From NCBI GenBank assembly GCA_003022905.1, contig PXSE01000136.1, forward strand, positions 1 to 16,127: DNA of 16,127 nucleotides, read 5' to 3'. Position numbers and translations under genes: made by a program. The notes under the pieces were generated by a model. The model did no database searches. It saw only the letters and a list, made by a program, of their open reading frames with translations, and had not been told where the DNA came from. Within the stretch, counting starts at the first letter, position 1; every line of letters starts with the position of its first letter. This document shows, in pieces, positions 1-6,710 of the stretch. Origin of the DNA: Halobacteriales archaeon QS_9_68_42 (GTDB taxonomy: Archaea > Halobacteriota > Halobacteria > Halobacteriales > Haloarculaceae).

Positions 1-316
1 CGTCGTCGCCGACGACCGCCGCCGCGACGCGGTCGACGTCGAAGCCTAACTCGGCCAGCAGCCAGCCGAACAGCCCGTTCAACTCGTAGCAGAAGCCTCC
101 GCGCTCCCTCTCGACGACCTTCTCGTACAGCGCCGGCACCTCGAGGACGACCCCCTCGCCGTCCGTGTCGGCGAACGGCGGGCCGGTGACGGCCAGCGTC
201 TCGAAGGGGACTGTCCGGATATGAGCCGACTGCAACCGGGCGAGCGTCTCGCGGGTCGGCGGCCGGGCGTCGGCGGCCCCCAGGCCGAGGCGGTCGAGGT
301 AGCGGTCGGGGTCCAT
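1..316 (-). CDS. Arylamine N-acetyltransferase, N-terminal part (runs off the window)
   Basis: Reading leftward from an ATG at 316, 105 codons stay open to the window edge. The protein matches the start of arylamine N-acetyltransferases, which transfer acetyl from acetyl-CoA to aryl amines and hydrazines through a Cys-His-Asp triad. The diagnostic stretch is RGGFCYELNGLFGWLL at about residues 72-87, with the nucleophile at C76; the early segment HIRTVPFETLAV (about 32-43) is also typical of the family. His and Asp of the triad lie beyond the window. An A/T-rich stretch about 30 nt upstream of the ATG (near 343-349) could be a TATA box of a leaderless gene. It is transcribed away from the insertion sequence to its right. 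The family call is sound; the true substrate is unknown. Confidence 0.88.
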   Translation of the reverse strand, partial: MDPDRYLDRLGLGAADARPPTRETLARLQSAHIRTVPFETLAVTGPPFADTDGEGVVLEVPALYEKVVERERGGFCYELNGLFGWLLAELGFDVDRVAAAVVGDD

Positions 317-463
317 CGACCCGAAACGAGGGGCGACGGGGACAAAACTGCTCGCTGAACCGCGTTCTCGTCTCCAAGCTGACCGGTCGTTCGCCGCGAG
401 CGGGACCTCCAAGGGGCCGCCGCCCGAACGCCGGGGTTATGTAGCTGTTCCAGAATCCAGTAT

Positions 464-470
464 CTATAAG
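464..470 (+). promoter_or_regulatory. TATA box for tnpA
   Basis: CTATAAG is the best TATA-like match in the leader of the element. Its centre is about 33 nt before the GTG at 500, which puts a predicted transcription start near 493-494 and a leader of only a few bases. This supports the short-leader start of tnpA at GTG 500 or TTG 497. Confidence 0.5.
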
Positions 471-490
471 TAGCTACCAGTAGTAAGTAG
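469..490 (+). repeat. Three AGTAG repeats at the IS left end
   Basis: AGTAG occurs at 469-473, 479-483 and 486-490, so the starts are 10 and 7 nt apart. The complement CTACT occurs twice at the right end (2791 and 2801), making the sets inverted relative to each other; CAGTAGTA at 478-485 is exactly inverted at 2789-2796. Such subterminal repeats are likely binding sites for the TnpA serine recombinase, but binding is inferred. They overlap the tnpA promoter, so TnpA binding could also repress its own transcription. Confidence 0.5.
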
Positions 491-499
491 TAACACTTG

Positions 500-1126
500 G
501 TGCCACGGTCGTACTCAATTGGCGAGTTCGCGGACGAACTCGGTGTTCACGCCCAGACAGTCAAACGCTGGTGTCGCAACGACGACCTCGACTACACCAG
601 AACACCGGGCGGTGAACGGCGGATTCCACGTCGAGAACTCCGCCGACTCACAGGCGATACTCGTCGCACAGACTGTGTTGCTCTCTATGGCCGCGTCAGC
701 AGTCACGGACAAAAAGATAACAGCGACCTTGACTGTCAACTTGACCGATTAACAGACCACGCCCACGACCACGGCTGGAGCGTCGAAAACACCTATACTG
801 ACACTGGCAGTGGCCTCAACGAAGACCGCCGTGGCCTCGACTCACTTCTTGATGACGTACAGGACGCCGACTACGGGCGTATTCTCGTTACCTACGAAGA
901 CAGACTCACTCGATTTGGCTTCTCGTATCTCGAACGGTACTTCGACTGCTACGGCGTCACCATCACCGTCATCGAAGACGAGACCGACAAATCGGCACAG
1001 GAAGAACTTGTTGACGACCTCATCAAACTCGTCGCCAGCTTCAGCGGCAAACTCTATGCAATGCGGTCATCAAAGAAACAACAGGTCGTCAACACCGTCG
1101 AATCCGAGGTGAAACCTGATGAGTGA
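500..1126 (+). CDS. tnpA: IS607-family serine recombinase/transposase TnpA
   Basis: The protein catalyses cut-and-paste movement of the element by serine-recombinase chemistry. A MerR-like helix-turn-helix opens it (SYSIGEFADELGVHAQTVKRW, about residues 4-24, then TPGGERRIPRREL), followed by a small resolvase domain from about residue 60 with ALYGRVSSHGQ. One of the paired serines (67/68 from the GTG start) is the nucleophile. LVTYEDRLTRFGFSYLERYF (about 133-152) is also characteristic. The N-terminal DNA-binding plus C-terminal catalytic order is the hallmark of IS607, opposite to ordinary resolvases. An in-frame TTG at 497 would add one residue; GTG at 500 is preferred. The length of about 208 residues is normal, with no disruption, so it is probably active. 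It overlaps tnpB by 8 nt. Confidence 0.9.
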   Translation: MPRSYSIGEFADELGVHAQTVKRWCRNDDLDYTRTPGGERRIPRRELRRLTGDTRRTDCVALYGRVSSHGQKDNSDLDCQLDRLTDHAHDHGWSVENTYTDTGSGLNEDRRGLDSLLDDVQDADYGRILVTYEDRLTRFGFSYLERYFDCYGVTITVIEDETDKSAQEELVDDLIKLVASFSGKLYAMRSSKKQQVVNTVESEVKPDE

Positions 1127-2807
1127 CCACCTCTCGCTCCCAATTCGCTTGCCAGACGAGGACGCTGAAAAATTCGAGCGACTGGCAACACTCACATGTC
1201 GTGTCGCCACTCACGCCCTCAAAGACCACTGGACGCCAGCTCATCTGGACGGAATTGCTGACTCCTCACATCAGGCGTGGAAATACTTCGATGAACACGA
1301 GCCGTTCGAGCAACTTGACCTGTACCTGCCCTCTCGGTTTCGACGGTGTATCTTGCAGAAAGTCGGTGAAACACTCCGCAGTCACGCCGACCGCCGAGAC
1401 GCCTTCCAGTCCATCCAGAACGTGTTGCCCGACCACAAAATCCGACGCATCCACCGCCGTCGCATCAAAGACCAACTCTGGGATGACGGTGACTACCTCT
1501 CGTCAGGTTACGTGGACAACCTCATCGACCAACTTACCAGCTACTACGACCGCCACGGCAGGTATCCAGACACGTATTTCGAGATGCAAGACTGTCCAGC
1601 GTATAATAACGGTGTACTTCCGTTCTCTGCTGACGACGGACCAACCAGCGGGCAAGCCGTCAAATACCAGTACGACGGCGAGAGCGAGACGCTAACGGTA
1701 CATCTCAAAACACCGGGTACGCTCACGCCAGAGACACGAGGTGACTGGTCATGGACGGAGTACGAGCGTGACGGCTACGACGCATTTCACGAGCTGCTCG
1801 CTCACGGCGACCTCTCGGCTCCGGAGTTCCAATCTTCCCGTCGGAAAAATGGTGGCACCTACTATGAACTGTCGTTCCCTGTCGAAGTCGAACAGACAGA
1901 GGTGACTGACAGTACCCACCGCGTACTGGCGCTTGACGCCGGAATGCGGAAAGACGTGACTGCGGTGGTGGTCACGGAAGACGGCGAGCAATTGTCCACG
2001 CCACGTTACATCCAGTTCACTGACCGTGACGGGATGCGACGACTGCACCGCGAACGAACACGGCTGAACGACCGGCTGGCGGAACTGCGGCGGAGTGAGT
2101 CGGCCCACACCGACACGTTCGCGCATGCCCAGAGCGAATACGAACGGGTGAACAACAAAATCCAGCACAAGCGCGAGCAACTGACACACGATGTAGCGAA
2201 TCAAGTCTTCGCGTTGGCAGTCACCCACAACGTGGACGCGATTGTTCACGAGGATTTGCGGTCACTTTCACCACCGCGTGGCGAAGGCACGTTGTCGTGG
2301 GAGTTATCGTCGTGGGCGCGACGGGATATTATCGAGAATATCGAATACCGAGCAAAGTGTGTGGGACTCGCTGTTGAGCGAGTCTACCCACAGGGGACAA
2401 GTCGGTCGTGTCCTCGCTGTGGTGCGACTGGCCACACTTGTATGTCGCCCGACCATCACGAGGAGGTGTGGTGGGGCGGGCATTTCCGGTGTGACAACGC
2501 CCGGTGTGGCTTCGAGGGCGACCGAGATTATGTCGGGGCACTGAATGTGGCTCGCGTGTTCTTCAGCGACGGCAACACGCTAGACCACGGTTTCACGTCC
2601 TCCTATATGGGGGATTCTGAAATCGTGCTAGCTGGCCGTTCCGCTGGCACGCGACTCACGTTCGGGGGGGCGACCGCTGGTGGTGGGTCGGCTGTGATAG
2701 CGCCCGCCGTCTCCCTGCCCGAGTCGAATGCGGATAGTAGCGATGGACGTGGCCCAGCCGTCCAGCAGTGTACCCAATTTTTACCGTGTACTACTGAAAA
2801 CTACTGA
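1119..2807 (+). CDS. tnpB: TnpB RNA-guided endonuclease of the IS607 element
   Basis: TnpB proteins are ancestral relatives of Cas12 that bind an RNA made from the element's right end and cut DNA matching the flanking guide. The 562-residue protein has an N-terminal recognition/wedge part (about 1-260) and a RuvC nuclease. The catalytic residues are all present: D273 in LALDAGMRKD, E378 in IVHEDLRSL and D470 in GDRDYVGALNVAR. A zinc finger sits between the last two: C431-x2-C434 and C458-x4-C463, the second pair wider than the usual CxxC. About 85 residues follow the RuvC domain, likely a region whose DNA also serves as guide-RNA scaffold. Its ATG lies inside the end of tnpA, so the two are translationally coupled. 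It is somewhat longer than compact TnpBs of about 400 residues, and probably functional. Confidence 0.9.
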   Translation: MSDHLSLPIRLPDEDAEKFERLATLTCRVATHALKDHWTPAHLDGIADSSHQAWKYFDEHEPFEQLDLYLPSRFRRCILQKVGETLRSHADRRDAFQSIQNVLPDHKIRRIHRRRIKDQLWDDGDYLSSGYVDNLIDQLTSYYDRHGRYPDTYFEMQDCPAYNNGVLPFSADDGPTSGQAVKYQYDGESETLTVHLKTPGTLTPETRGDWSWTEYERDGYDAFHELLAHGDLSAPEFQSSRRKNGGTYYELSFPVEVEQTEVTDSTHRVLALDAGMRKDVTAVVVTEDGEQLSTPRYIQFTDRDGMRRLHRERTRLNDRLAELRRSESAHTDTFAHAQSEYERVNNKIQHKREQLTHDVANQVFALAVTHNVDAIVHEDLRSLSPPRGEGTLSWELSSWARRDIIENIEYRAKCVGLAVERVYPQGTSRSCPRCGATGHTCMSPDHHEEVWWGGHFRCDNARCGFEGDRDYVGALNVARVFFSDGNTLDHGFTSSYMGDSEIVLAGRSAGTRLTFGGATAGGGSAVIAPAVSLPESNADSSDGRGPAVQQCTQFLPCTTENY

Positions 2808-2832
2808 AAACCGGAACGGTATGGCAGTCGAC
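2640..2832 (+). ncRNA. Candidate reRNA (TnpB guide RNA) at the IS right end
   Basis: TnpB elements produce a right-end RNA whose 5' part overlaps the tnpB 3' end and whose 3' tail, outside the element, is the guide; haloarchaea are known to make such sense-overlapping transcripts from IS1341-type genes. By position, the scaffold would lie roughly in 2640-2812, and the guide would begin near 2813-2815 and cover the start of the aldo/keto reductase gene. I could not verify the fold or the ends. The coordinates are inferred from the family model, not from a recognised motif. Confidence 0.35.
2791..2810 (+). repeat. Tandem 10-bp repeat at the IS right end
   Basis: CTACTGAAAA is present twice, back to back, and overlaps the tnpB stop codon at 2805-2807. 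The CTACT parts are the complement of the AGTAG repeats at the left end, with the same 10-nt spacing as the first two left copies. This probably forms the right-end recombinase recognition region just inside the crossover GG at 2813-2814. Confidence 0.55.
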
Positions 2833-3630
2833 TCCCTTCCCGAACTCGGCCTCGGCACCTACGACATCGACGACCACGAGACCTGCGTCGAGAGCGTCGA
2901 GACCGCCCTGGACTGCGGCTACCGGCACCTCGACACCGCCGAGGGCTACGAGAACGAGCGCGCAGTCGGCGAAGGTCTCGAAGCGGCTGACGTCGACCGC
3001 GGGGACGTGTTCGTGGCGACCAAGGTCAGCTCCGAGAATCTCGCCCGCGAGGACGTCCTCAAGCACGCCCGGGCCAGCGCCGACCGCCTCGGCGTCGGGA
3101 CGCTCGATTTGCTGTACGTCCACTGGCCCATCCGGGCCTACGACCCCAAGGGGACGCTGGCCGCGCTGGACGAGCTGTACGACGAGGGGATCGTCCGGCA
3201 CGTCGGTCTCTCGAACTTCCTGCCCGACCAGCTGGACGAGGCGCTCGACCGCTTGGAGGCGCCGCTTTTCGCCCACCAGGTCGAGTGTCACCCGCTCTTC
3301 CAGCAGGACGAGCTACGCGCCCACGCCCGCGAACACGGCTACCACCTCGTCGCCTACACGCCGCTTGCGAAGGGCGAGGTAACGGAGGTGTCGGAACTCC
3401 GCGAGGTGGCCGAGAAGCACGATGTCACCCCGGCGCAGGTCGCGCTGGCGTGGCTGCTGGAGAAGGAGTCCGTCGCGGCCATCCCCAAGTCGGCCACCCC
3501 GAGCCACATCCGCGAGAACTACGGCGCCCTCGACGTGGAACTGGACGCCGAGGACGTCGAGCGAATCGACGACATCGACCACCGGAAGCGGTACGTCGAC
3601 TTCGAGGCCGCGCCCTGGAACCGGGTGTAG
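2821..3630 (+). CDS. Aldo/keto reductase
   Basis: A 269-residue NAD(P)H-dependent oxidoreductase of the aldo/keto reductase superfamily, a cytosolic TIM-barrel enzyme reducing carbonyl compounds. The catalytic tetrad is complete: D38 and Y43 in LDTAEGYENE, K68 in VATK and H101 in LLYVHWP. Further signatures are GLSNFLPDQL, HQVECHPLFQQDELRA and the cofactor-binding IPKSATPSHIRENYGALDV near the C-terminus. ATG 2821 is chosen because the protein then starts as the family does (MAVDSLPELGLGTYDI); the frame is open upstream to 2728, but that part belongs to the end of the insertion sequence. The gene starts 13 nt after tnpB and about 6 nt outside the inferred IS end. No good ribosome-binding site is visible, and expression may now depend on transcription from the element. 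The substrate is unknown. Confidence 0.9.
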   Translation: MAVDSLPELGLGTYDIDDHETCVESVETALDCGYRHLDTAEGYENERAVGEGLEAADVDRGDVFVATKVSSENLAREDVLKHARASADRLGVGTLDLLYVHWPIRAYDPKGTLAALDELYDEGIVRHVGLSNFLPDQLDEALDRLEAPLFAHQVECHPLFQQDELRAHAREHGYHLVAYTPLAKGEVTEVSELREVAEKHDVTPAQVALAWLLEKESVAAIPKSATPSHIRENYGALDVELDAEDVERIDDIDHRKRYVDFEAAPWNRV

Positions 3631-3842
3631 GCGCCGGTTCGGCCACCTCGGCGGCGTCCTGCTGGTCACCGCGGTCAACCACGTCCGGACGACCGAGCGG
3701 CGCGTCGAGTCCGTCCGCGAGGGTAGCCTCGAGCGCCAGCTCTCGCTCGGTTCGCCCCGGTCGGCCCGCCCATCGGCTCCGGTGACATGCCTGGCCGTAC
3801 CACGGCTCTTCGGGGCTCCGGGTGAAATCCGCTTCCCCCCGG

Positions 3843-4604
3843 TCAGTCGAAGACCCCGACCAGTTCGCGCTGGCGCTCGAGGACGCCCGCCTCGAGGTCG
3901 GCGACGAGGTCCCGTTCGGCCGTGTCGAGTTCGGCGCGGATGCCGCCGTCGGGGCGGGCGACTAGCGACCGGCCCGCGTAGTCGGTCACCGGGGCGTCCG
4001 CGACATCCCGACGGCCGGTCCGGCCAGTCCCGACCGCCCACCGGACGCCGTCGAGCGCCCGGGCCCGGATCAGCAGTCGCCAGTTGTCGCTATGGGTCGC
4101 CGGCCAGGCGCCGACGATCAGGAGCGCGTCGACCCGCTTGTCGACGAGCGTCGCGCTCTCGGCGACGAAGTTCAGGTCGTAGCAGGTCAATAGCCCGGTC
4201 CGGCCCAGCGGCGTCTCGATGGTGACGACGGAGTCGCCCGGGTCCAGCAGCTCCCGCTCGCCGGCCCAGAGGTGCCGCTTGCGGTACACCGCCCGGCGGC
4301 CGTCGACCCGGAGGTACGCGGCGGCGTTGTAGAGGGCATCGTCGTCCTCGACGTAGCCGACGAGCACGTCGACGTCGGCGTCCTCGGCGGCCTCGCCGAG
4401 TCGGTCGATTTCCGGGCTCTCGCGCTCGATGGCCGCCGACGCGACGCGGTCGTCCGGGACGAACCCCGTCAGCGCCTGCTCGGGGAAGCAGGCGACGTCC
4501 ACCCGGTCGGGGAGGGCATCGAGGCGCGCTTCGACGGTTTCGAGGTTCGACTCGACGTCGAGGTCATCAACGGCCATCTGGCAGGCCGCGACGGTCGGGG
4601 ACAT
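3843..4604 (-). CDS. Carbon-nitrogen hydrolase (nitrilase superfamily)
   Basis: A 253-residue cytosolic enzyme of the nitrilase/amidase superfamily, which cleaves non-peptide C-N bonds of amides or related compounds. The Glu-Lys-Cys triad is visible: E42 in FPEQALTGF, K109 in VYRKRHLWAGE and C141 in LLTCYDLNF. The N-terminal PTVAACQMAVDDLDVESNLE is typical of the fold, and the length is close to the usual 260-280. The motif after the catalytic Cys is CYDLNF rather than the more common CYDxRFPE, so assignment to a named subfamily such as omega-amidase is not justified. A CTTTTGG stretch about 27 nt upstream of the ATG may be its TATA box, with a leaderless message. The methyltransferase gene upstream on the same strand is 92 nt away. 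Confidence 0.85.
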   Translation of the reverse strand: MSPTVAACQMAVDDLDVESNLETVEARLDALPDRVDVACFPEQALTGFVPDDRVASAAIERESPEIDRLGEAAEDADVDVLVGYVEDDDALYNAAAYLRVDGRRAVYRKRHLWAGERELLDPGDSVVTIETPLGRTGLLTCYDLNFVAESATLVDKRVDALLIVGAWPATHSDNWRLLIRARALDGVRWAVGTGRTGRRDVADAPVTDYAGRSLVARPDGGIRAELDTAERDLVADLEAGVLERQRELVGVFD

Positions 4605-4696
4605 GGCCGCTCTTGTGACGGCCGCCCCAAAAGACCACCAGACGGTTCACGCCCGGTCGCGGCATGCGCCGGGGCCGTCGCTAGACACGACTGTCG

Positions 4697-5275
4697 TCAC
4701 CGGGTGGCGACGACGAGAAGCGTCTCCCCCCGGGACTCGGCGCGCCGGACCGAAAAGCCCGCCTCGTCGAGCGCCTTCCCCGCGGTCCAGGCGTCGAACC
4801 GCTCGGAGAGCGGCGGCCCAGCGTCGCCGCTCCCCGCCGACGTCCAGTCGGCGACCACGAGACGCCCGCCCGGGCGAACGACGCGGGCCATCTCGGTCAC
4901 CGCCGCGGCCGGCAGTTCATGGTAGGTCATCGTCGAGACGGCGGCGTCGACGGCGTCGGCGGGGAGCGGCAGTCGGCCGGCGTCGGCCGCGAGCAGTCGG
5001 ACCCCCTCGGGGACGCCCTTCTGTCGGTAGCGGACGGCCATCGCCGGCTGGATGTCAACGGCGTAGACCCGACCGGCCACCGACGCGAGCACGTCGGTGT
5101 AGAAGCCGGTGCCGCTGCCGACGTCGAGAACGCGGTCGTCGTCGGCCAGCGCCGCGGCGCCGATCAGTTCCTCCGCCGAGAGGCGCTCGAAGCGGCCCGG
5201 GTCCTCGAGGGCGTCGGCCCGCTCGACGTCGAAGGTGTGGAATCCCATCGACGGCCCTACGGCCCGGTCCGGCAT
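4697..5275 (-). CDS. Class I SAM-dependent methyltransferase
   Basis: A 192-residue Rossmann-fold methyltransferase using S-adenosylmethionine. Motif I is RVLDVGSGTGFYTDVLA at about residues 48-64; the acidic end of strand 2 is in VYAVDIQPAM; LLAADAGRLPLPADAVDAA carries motif II/III features; and MARVVRPGGRLVVADW is the post-motif region. It resembles the UbiE/Methyltransf_11 group, but the substrate cannot be deduced. An alternative in-frame ATG at 5248 gives MGFHTFDVERADALED, which looks like a natural N-terminus and would shorten the protein by 9 residues; I keep the longer start but regard the two as about equally likely. It may be transcribed with the hydrolase gene downstream. Confidence 0.85.
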   Translation of the reverse strand: MPDRAVGPSMGFHTFDVERADALEDPGRFERLSAEELIGAAALADDDRVLDVGSGTGFYTDVLASVAGRVYAVDIQPAMAVRYRQKGVPEGVRLLAADAGRLPLPADAVDAAVSTMTYHELPAAAVTEMARVVRPGGRLVVADWTSAGSGDAGPPLSERFDAWTAGKALDEAGFSVRRAESRGETLLVVATR

Positions 5276-5309
5276 CGTCGTTCCGGTGGCGGCGGTCGGT
5301 CGAGCTGTA

Positions 5310-5327
5310 GCTGGCCCGTTGGCCAGC
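5310..5327. repeat. Short perfect hairpin in a divergent intergenic region
   Basis: GCTGGCC and GGCCAGC form a 7-bp perfect stem around a CGTT loop. It lies about 35 nt upstream of the longer methyltransferase start and well before the small plus-strand gene at 5460. There is no T-tract, so it is not an obvious terminator. It could be an operator or chance in GC-rich DNA. Confidence 0.3.
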
Positions 5328-5413
5328 GTTGGCGGGAAATCGAGCGAGAGGGGCTCCCGGAGACGACGCCGCTGCCGAAGTGCGCCGGGGTCTCTCGACC
5401 GGACGCGACTCGG

Positions 5414-5438
5414 TAACCCCGGCCCCGGGGTTAATTTC
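5414..5438 (+). promoter_or_regulatory. Palindrome abutting a TATA-like box (candidate operator)
   Basis: TAACCCC (5414-5420) and GGGGTTA (5427-5433) are exact inverted repeats around GGCCCC. The right arm runs into TTAATTTC (5431-5438), a TATA-like stretch centred about 25 nt before the ATG at 5460, the expected spacing for a leaderless haloarchaeal gene. A dimeric regulator bound here would cover the TFB/TBP site. No regulator is identified. Confidence 0.4.
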
Positions 5439-5459
5439 CCGCAGCGTCAGGGACGGGTC

Positions 5460-5622
5460 ATGAGCACCGAGACGGACCGGAAGGGCGACGGCGGCGCCGA
5501 TGACCGCGACCGGCAGGTGTTTCGCCGTCTGGGCATCATGACCGTCGTGTGGGTTTATCATGCTTGTCGTTGCCGGCCTGCTGCTGTTCTACGGCGGGTT
5601 CCTGACCGACCTCGTCGTGTAG
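5460..5622 (+). pseudogene. Small single-span membrane protein gene with a one-base frameshift
   Basis: From ATG 5460 the frame reads MSTETDRKGDGGADDRDRQV then FRRLGIMTVVWVY and runs on into poor, Arg-rich sequence. In the next frame, from 5557, the sequence continues as IMLVVAGLLLFYGGFLTDLVV and stops at TAG 5620-5622. Removing one base in the GGGTTTA run (about 5551-5557) joins them into a 53-residue protein: a charged N-terminus of about 24 residues and one transmembrane helix, VVWVIMLVVAGLLLFYGGFL. A promoter-like TATA and palindrome lie directly upstream, so the gene is or recently was real. The shift is either a genuine mutation or a sequencing error. I do not recognise the family; small one-helix proteins with acidic tails are common in haloarchaea. 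Confidence 0.6.
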
Positions 5623-5708
5623 CGGTGGCGTCGCCCGCGTCGCCGGCGATGCCGCCACACGGGGCGGGCCGCGCCGGACGTGTACGCGGGTATCTGCCGG
5701 GTCCCTCA

Positions 5709-6710
5709 TCAGGCCGATAGCAAGACGTGGTCGTCGCGGGCCTCGACGCCGGCGTCGTAGCCGAACGCCTCGACGACGGCGCGGTTGGTCTCGACGTGGG
5801 GCGTCGCTCGGGGAGCGGCCACCTCGCCGCCGGCCAGTGCCAGCGGCACTTGTAGCTGGTCAGCGAGGTGGGCGTCGACGGCCGCATCGCCGGCGTGGAA
5901 CGACTCGAAGGCCTCGACGGCCTCGCTCGCCACCTGCTCGGAGGGTTTGCCTGCCTCGCCCAGCGCGCCGAATCCCGCGCGGCTCCCCCCGTAGACTGCC
6001 GCGAGGACGACGACCGACCCGGGCGAGTCGGCCTCGGCGTACGTCGCCTCGGCGCCGATGGGGGCGTCGGCGTCGACGCCCTCGGCGACGGCGGCCGCCT
6101 GTCGCTCGGCCACCTCGGCGTCGGCGAGGTCGGTCGTCGCTACCGAGTGGACCTCCAGTCGCCGGAGCGACCCCCGGTCGACGGCCGAGATGGGGTCGAG
6201 CGACGACGGCGACAGCGACAGGGTCGCCTCGCCGCCGCCGACCGGGTAGAACCCCCGCCTGTCGACCGAGAGGTCGGCTTCGAGACCGGCCGCCGATAGC
6301 AGCGGAAGTTTTACCCGCTGGAAGTAGTCCACCGGCGGCGACCACTCGACGTCGGTGCCGCCGGTCGCGGTCACCGTCGCCGGTTCGTCGAGTGCCGTCG
6401 CCAGCGGCAGCACGGTGTCGAACACCAGCGGGACGCTGCCGGCGGTGCCGACGTCGACGGCCACCTTGTCGGCACGGAGCGGCCCAGGGTCGAAGACGAG
6501 CGCGTCGGCGCCGGTGGTCGCGCCCTCGACGGTCGCCGAGCAGAGCGCCGCCGCGGCCTCGACGGCCGCAACGTGCTGGGGCCGCATGCCCGGCGTCGAG
6601 CGGTCCCCGCGGACGTTCTCGACGGTGACCGCCCGCCCGGAGAGCGCCGACAGCGTCACCGCCGTCCGGACCACCTGGCCGCCGCCGTCGCCGCCGTCAA
6701 TTTCGAGCAT
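5709..6710 (-). CDS. rtcA: RNA 3'-terminal phosphate cyclase
   Basis: RtcA uses ATP to turn an RNA 3'-phosphate into a 2',3'-cyclic phosphate through a histidine-AMP intermediate. The 333-residue protein shows the family's features: MLEIDGGDGGGQVVRTAVTL at the N-terminus, GDRSTPGMRPQHVAAVEAAA (about 37-56), GGTDVEWSPPVDYFQRVKLPLL, GFYPVGGGE, and near the C-terminus AGKPSEQVASEAVE followed by TPHVETNRAVVEAF. H305 in that last motif corresponds to the nucleotidylated His of E. coli RtcA (H309). The start at 6710 is chosen because the family begins at this point; the frame stays open to 7010, but that would overlap the next gene. The length agrees with bacterial and archaeal homologues (about 340). 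No RtcB ligase is seen nearby, so its partner is unknown. It is an intact gene, probably monocistronic. Confidence 0.93.
   Translation of the reverse strand: MLEIDGGDGGGQVVRTAVTLSALSGRAVTVENVRGDRSTPGMRPQHVAAVEAAAALCSATVEGATTGADALVFDPGPLRADKVAVDVGTAGSVPLVFDTVLPLATALDEPATVTATGGTDVEWSPPVDYFQRVKLPLLSAAGLEADLSVDRRGFYPVGGGEATLSLSPSSLDPISAVDRGSLRRLEVHSVATTDLADAEVAERQAAAVAEGVDADAPIGAEATYAEADSPGSVVVLAAVYGGSRAGFGALGEAGKPSEQVASEAVEAFESFHAGDAAVDAHLADQLQVPLALAGGEVAAPRATPHVETNRAVVEAFGYDAGVEARDDHVLLSA

Larger units (their letters stand above)
437..2814 (+). mobile_element. IS607-family insertion sequence (tnpA + tnpB), apparently complete
   Basis: The element carries a serine recombinase and a TnpB in the IS607 order, overlapping by 8 nt, in DNA clearly less GC-rich than both flanks. 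IS607 elements lack long terminal inverted repeats and recombine at a GG dinucleotide. Here a GG at 435-436 precedes the AT-rich left end and a GG at 2813-2814 follows the right end, so excision would restore a GG joined to AACGGTATG, the start of the next gene. Short AGTAG repeats near the left end and CTACT repeats near the right end are plausible recombinase sites. The boundaries are inferred from the GG rule and the composition change and could be off by several bases. Confidence 0.72.

Noticed and set aside
2776..2784. T-rich tract as a transcription terminator
   Set aside because: It is inside tnpB, before its stop codon, and would fall within the predicted guide-RNA scaffold.
2728..2820. 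In-frame N-terminal extension of the aldo/keto reductase
   Set aside because: It lies within the tnpB 3' end and the IS right end, and the family N-terminus starts at 2821.
3422..4225. Plus-strand open frame covering the gap 3631-3842 and the hydrolase
   Set aside because: Its composition is Arg/Ser/Pro-rich, with no domain, and it overlaps two real genes. The gap itself shows no supported gene; a short stretch reading GGVLLVTAVNHVRTTE looked gene-like but has no start or context.
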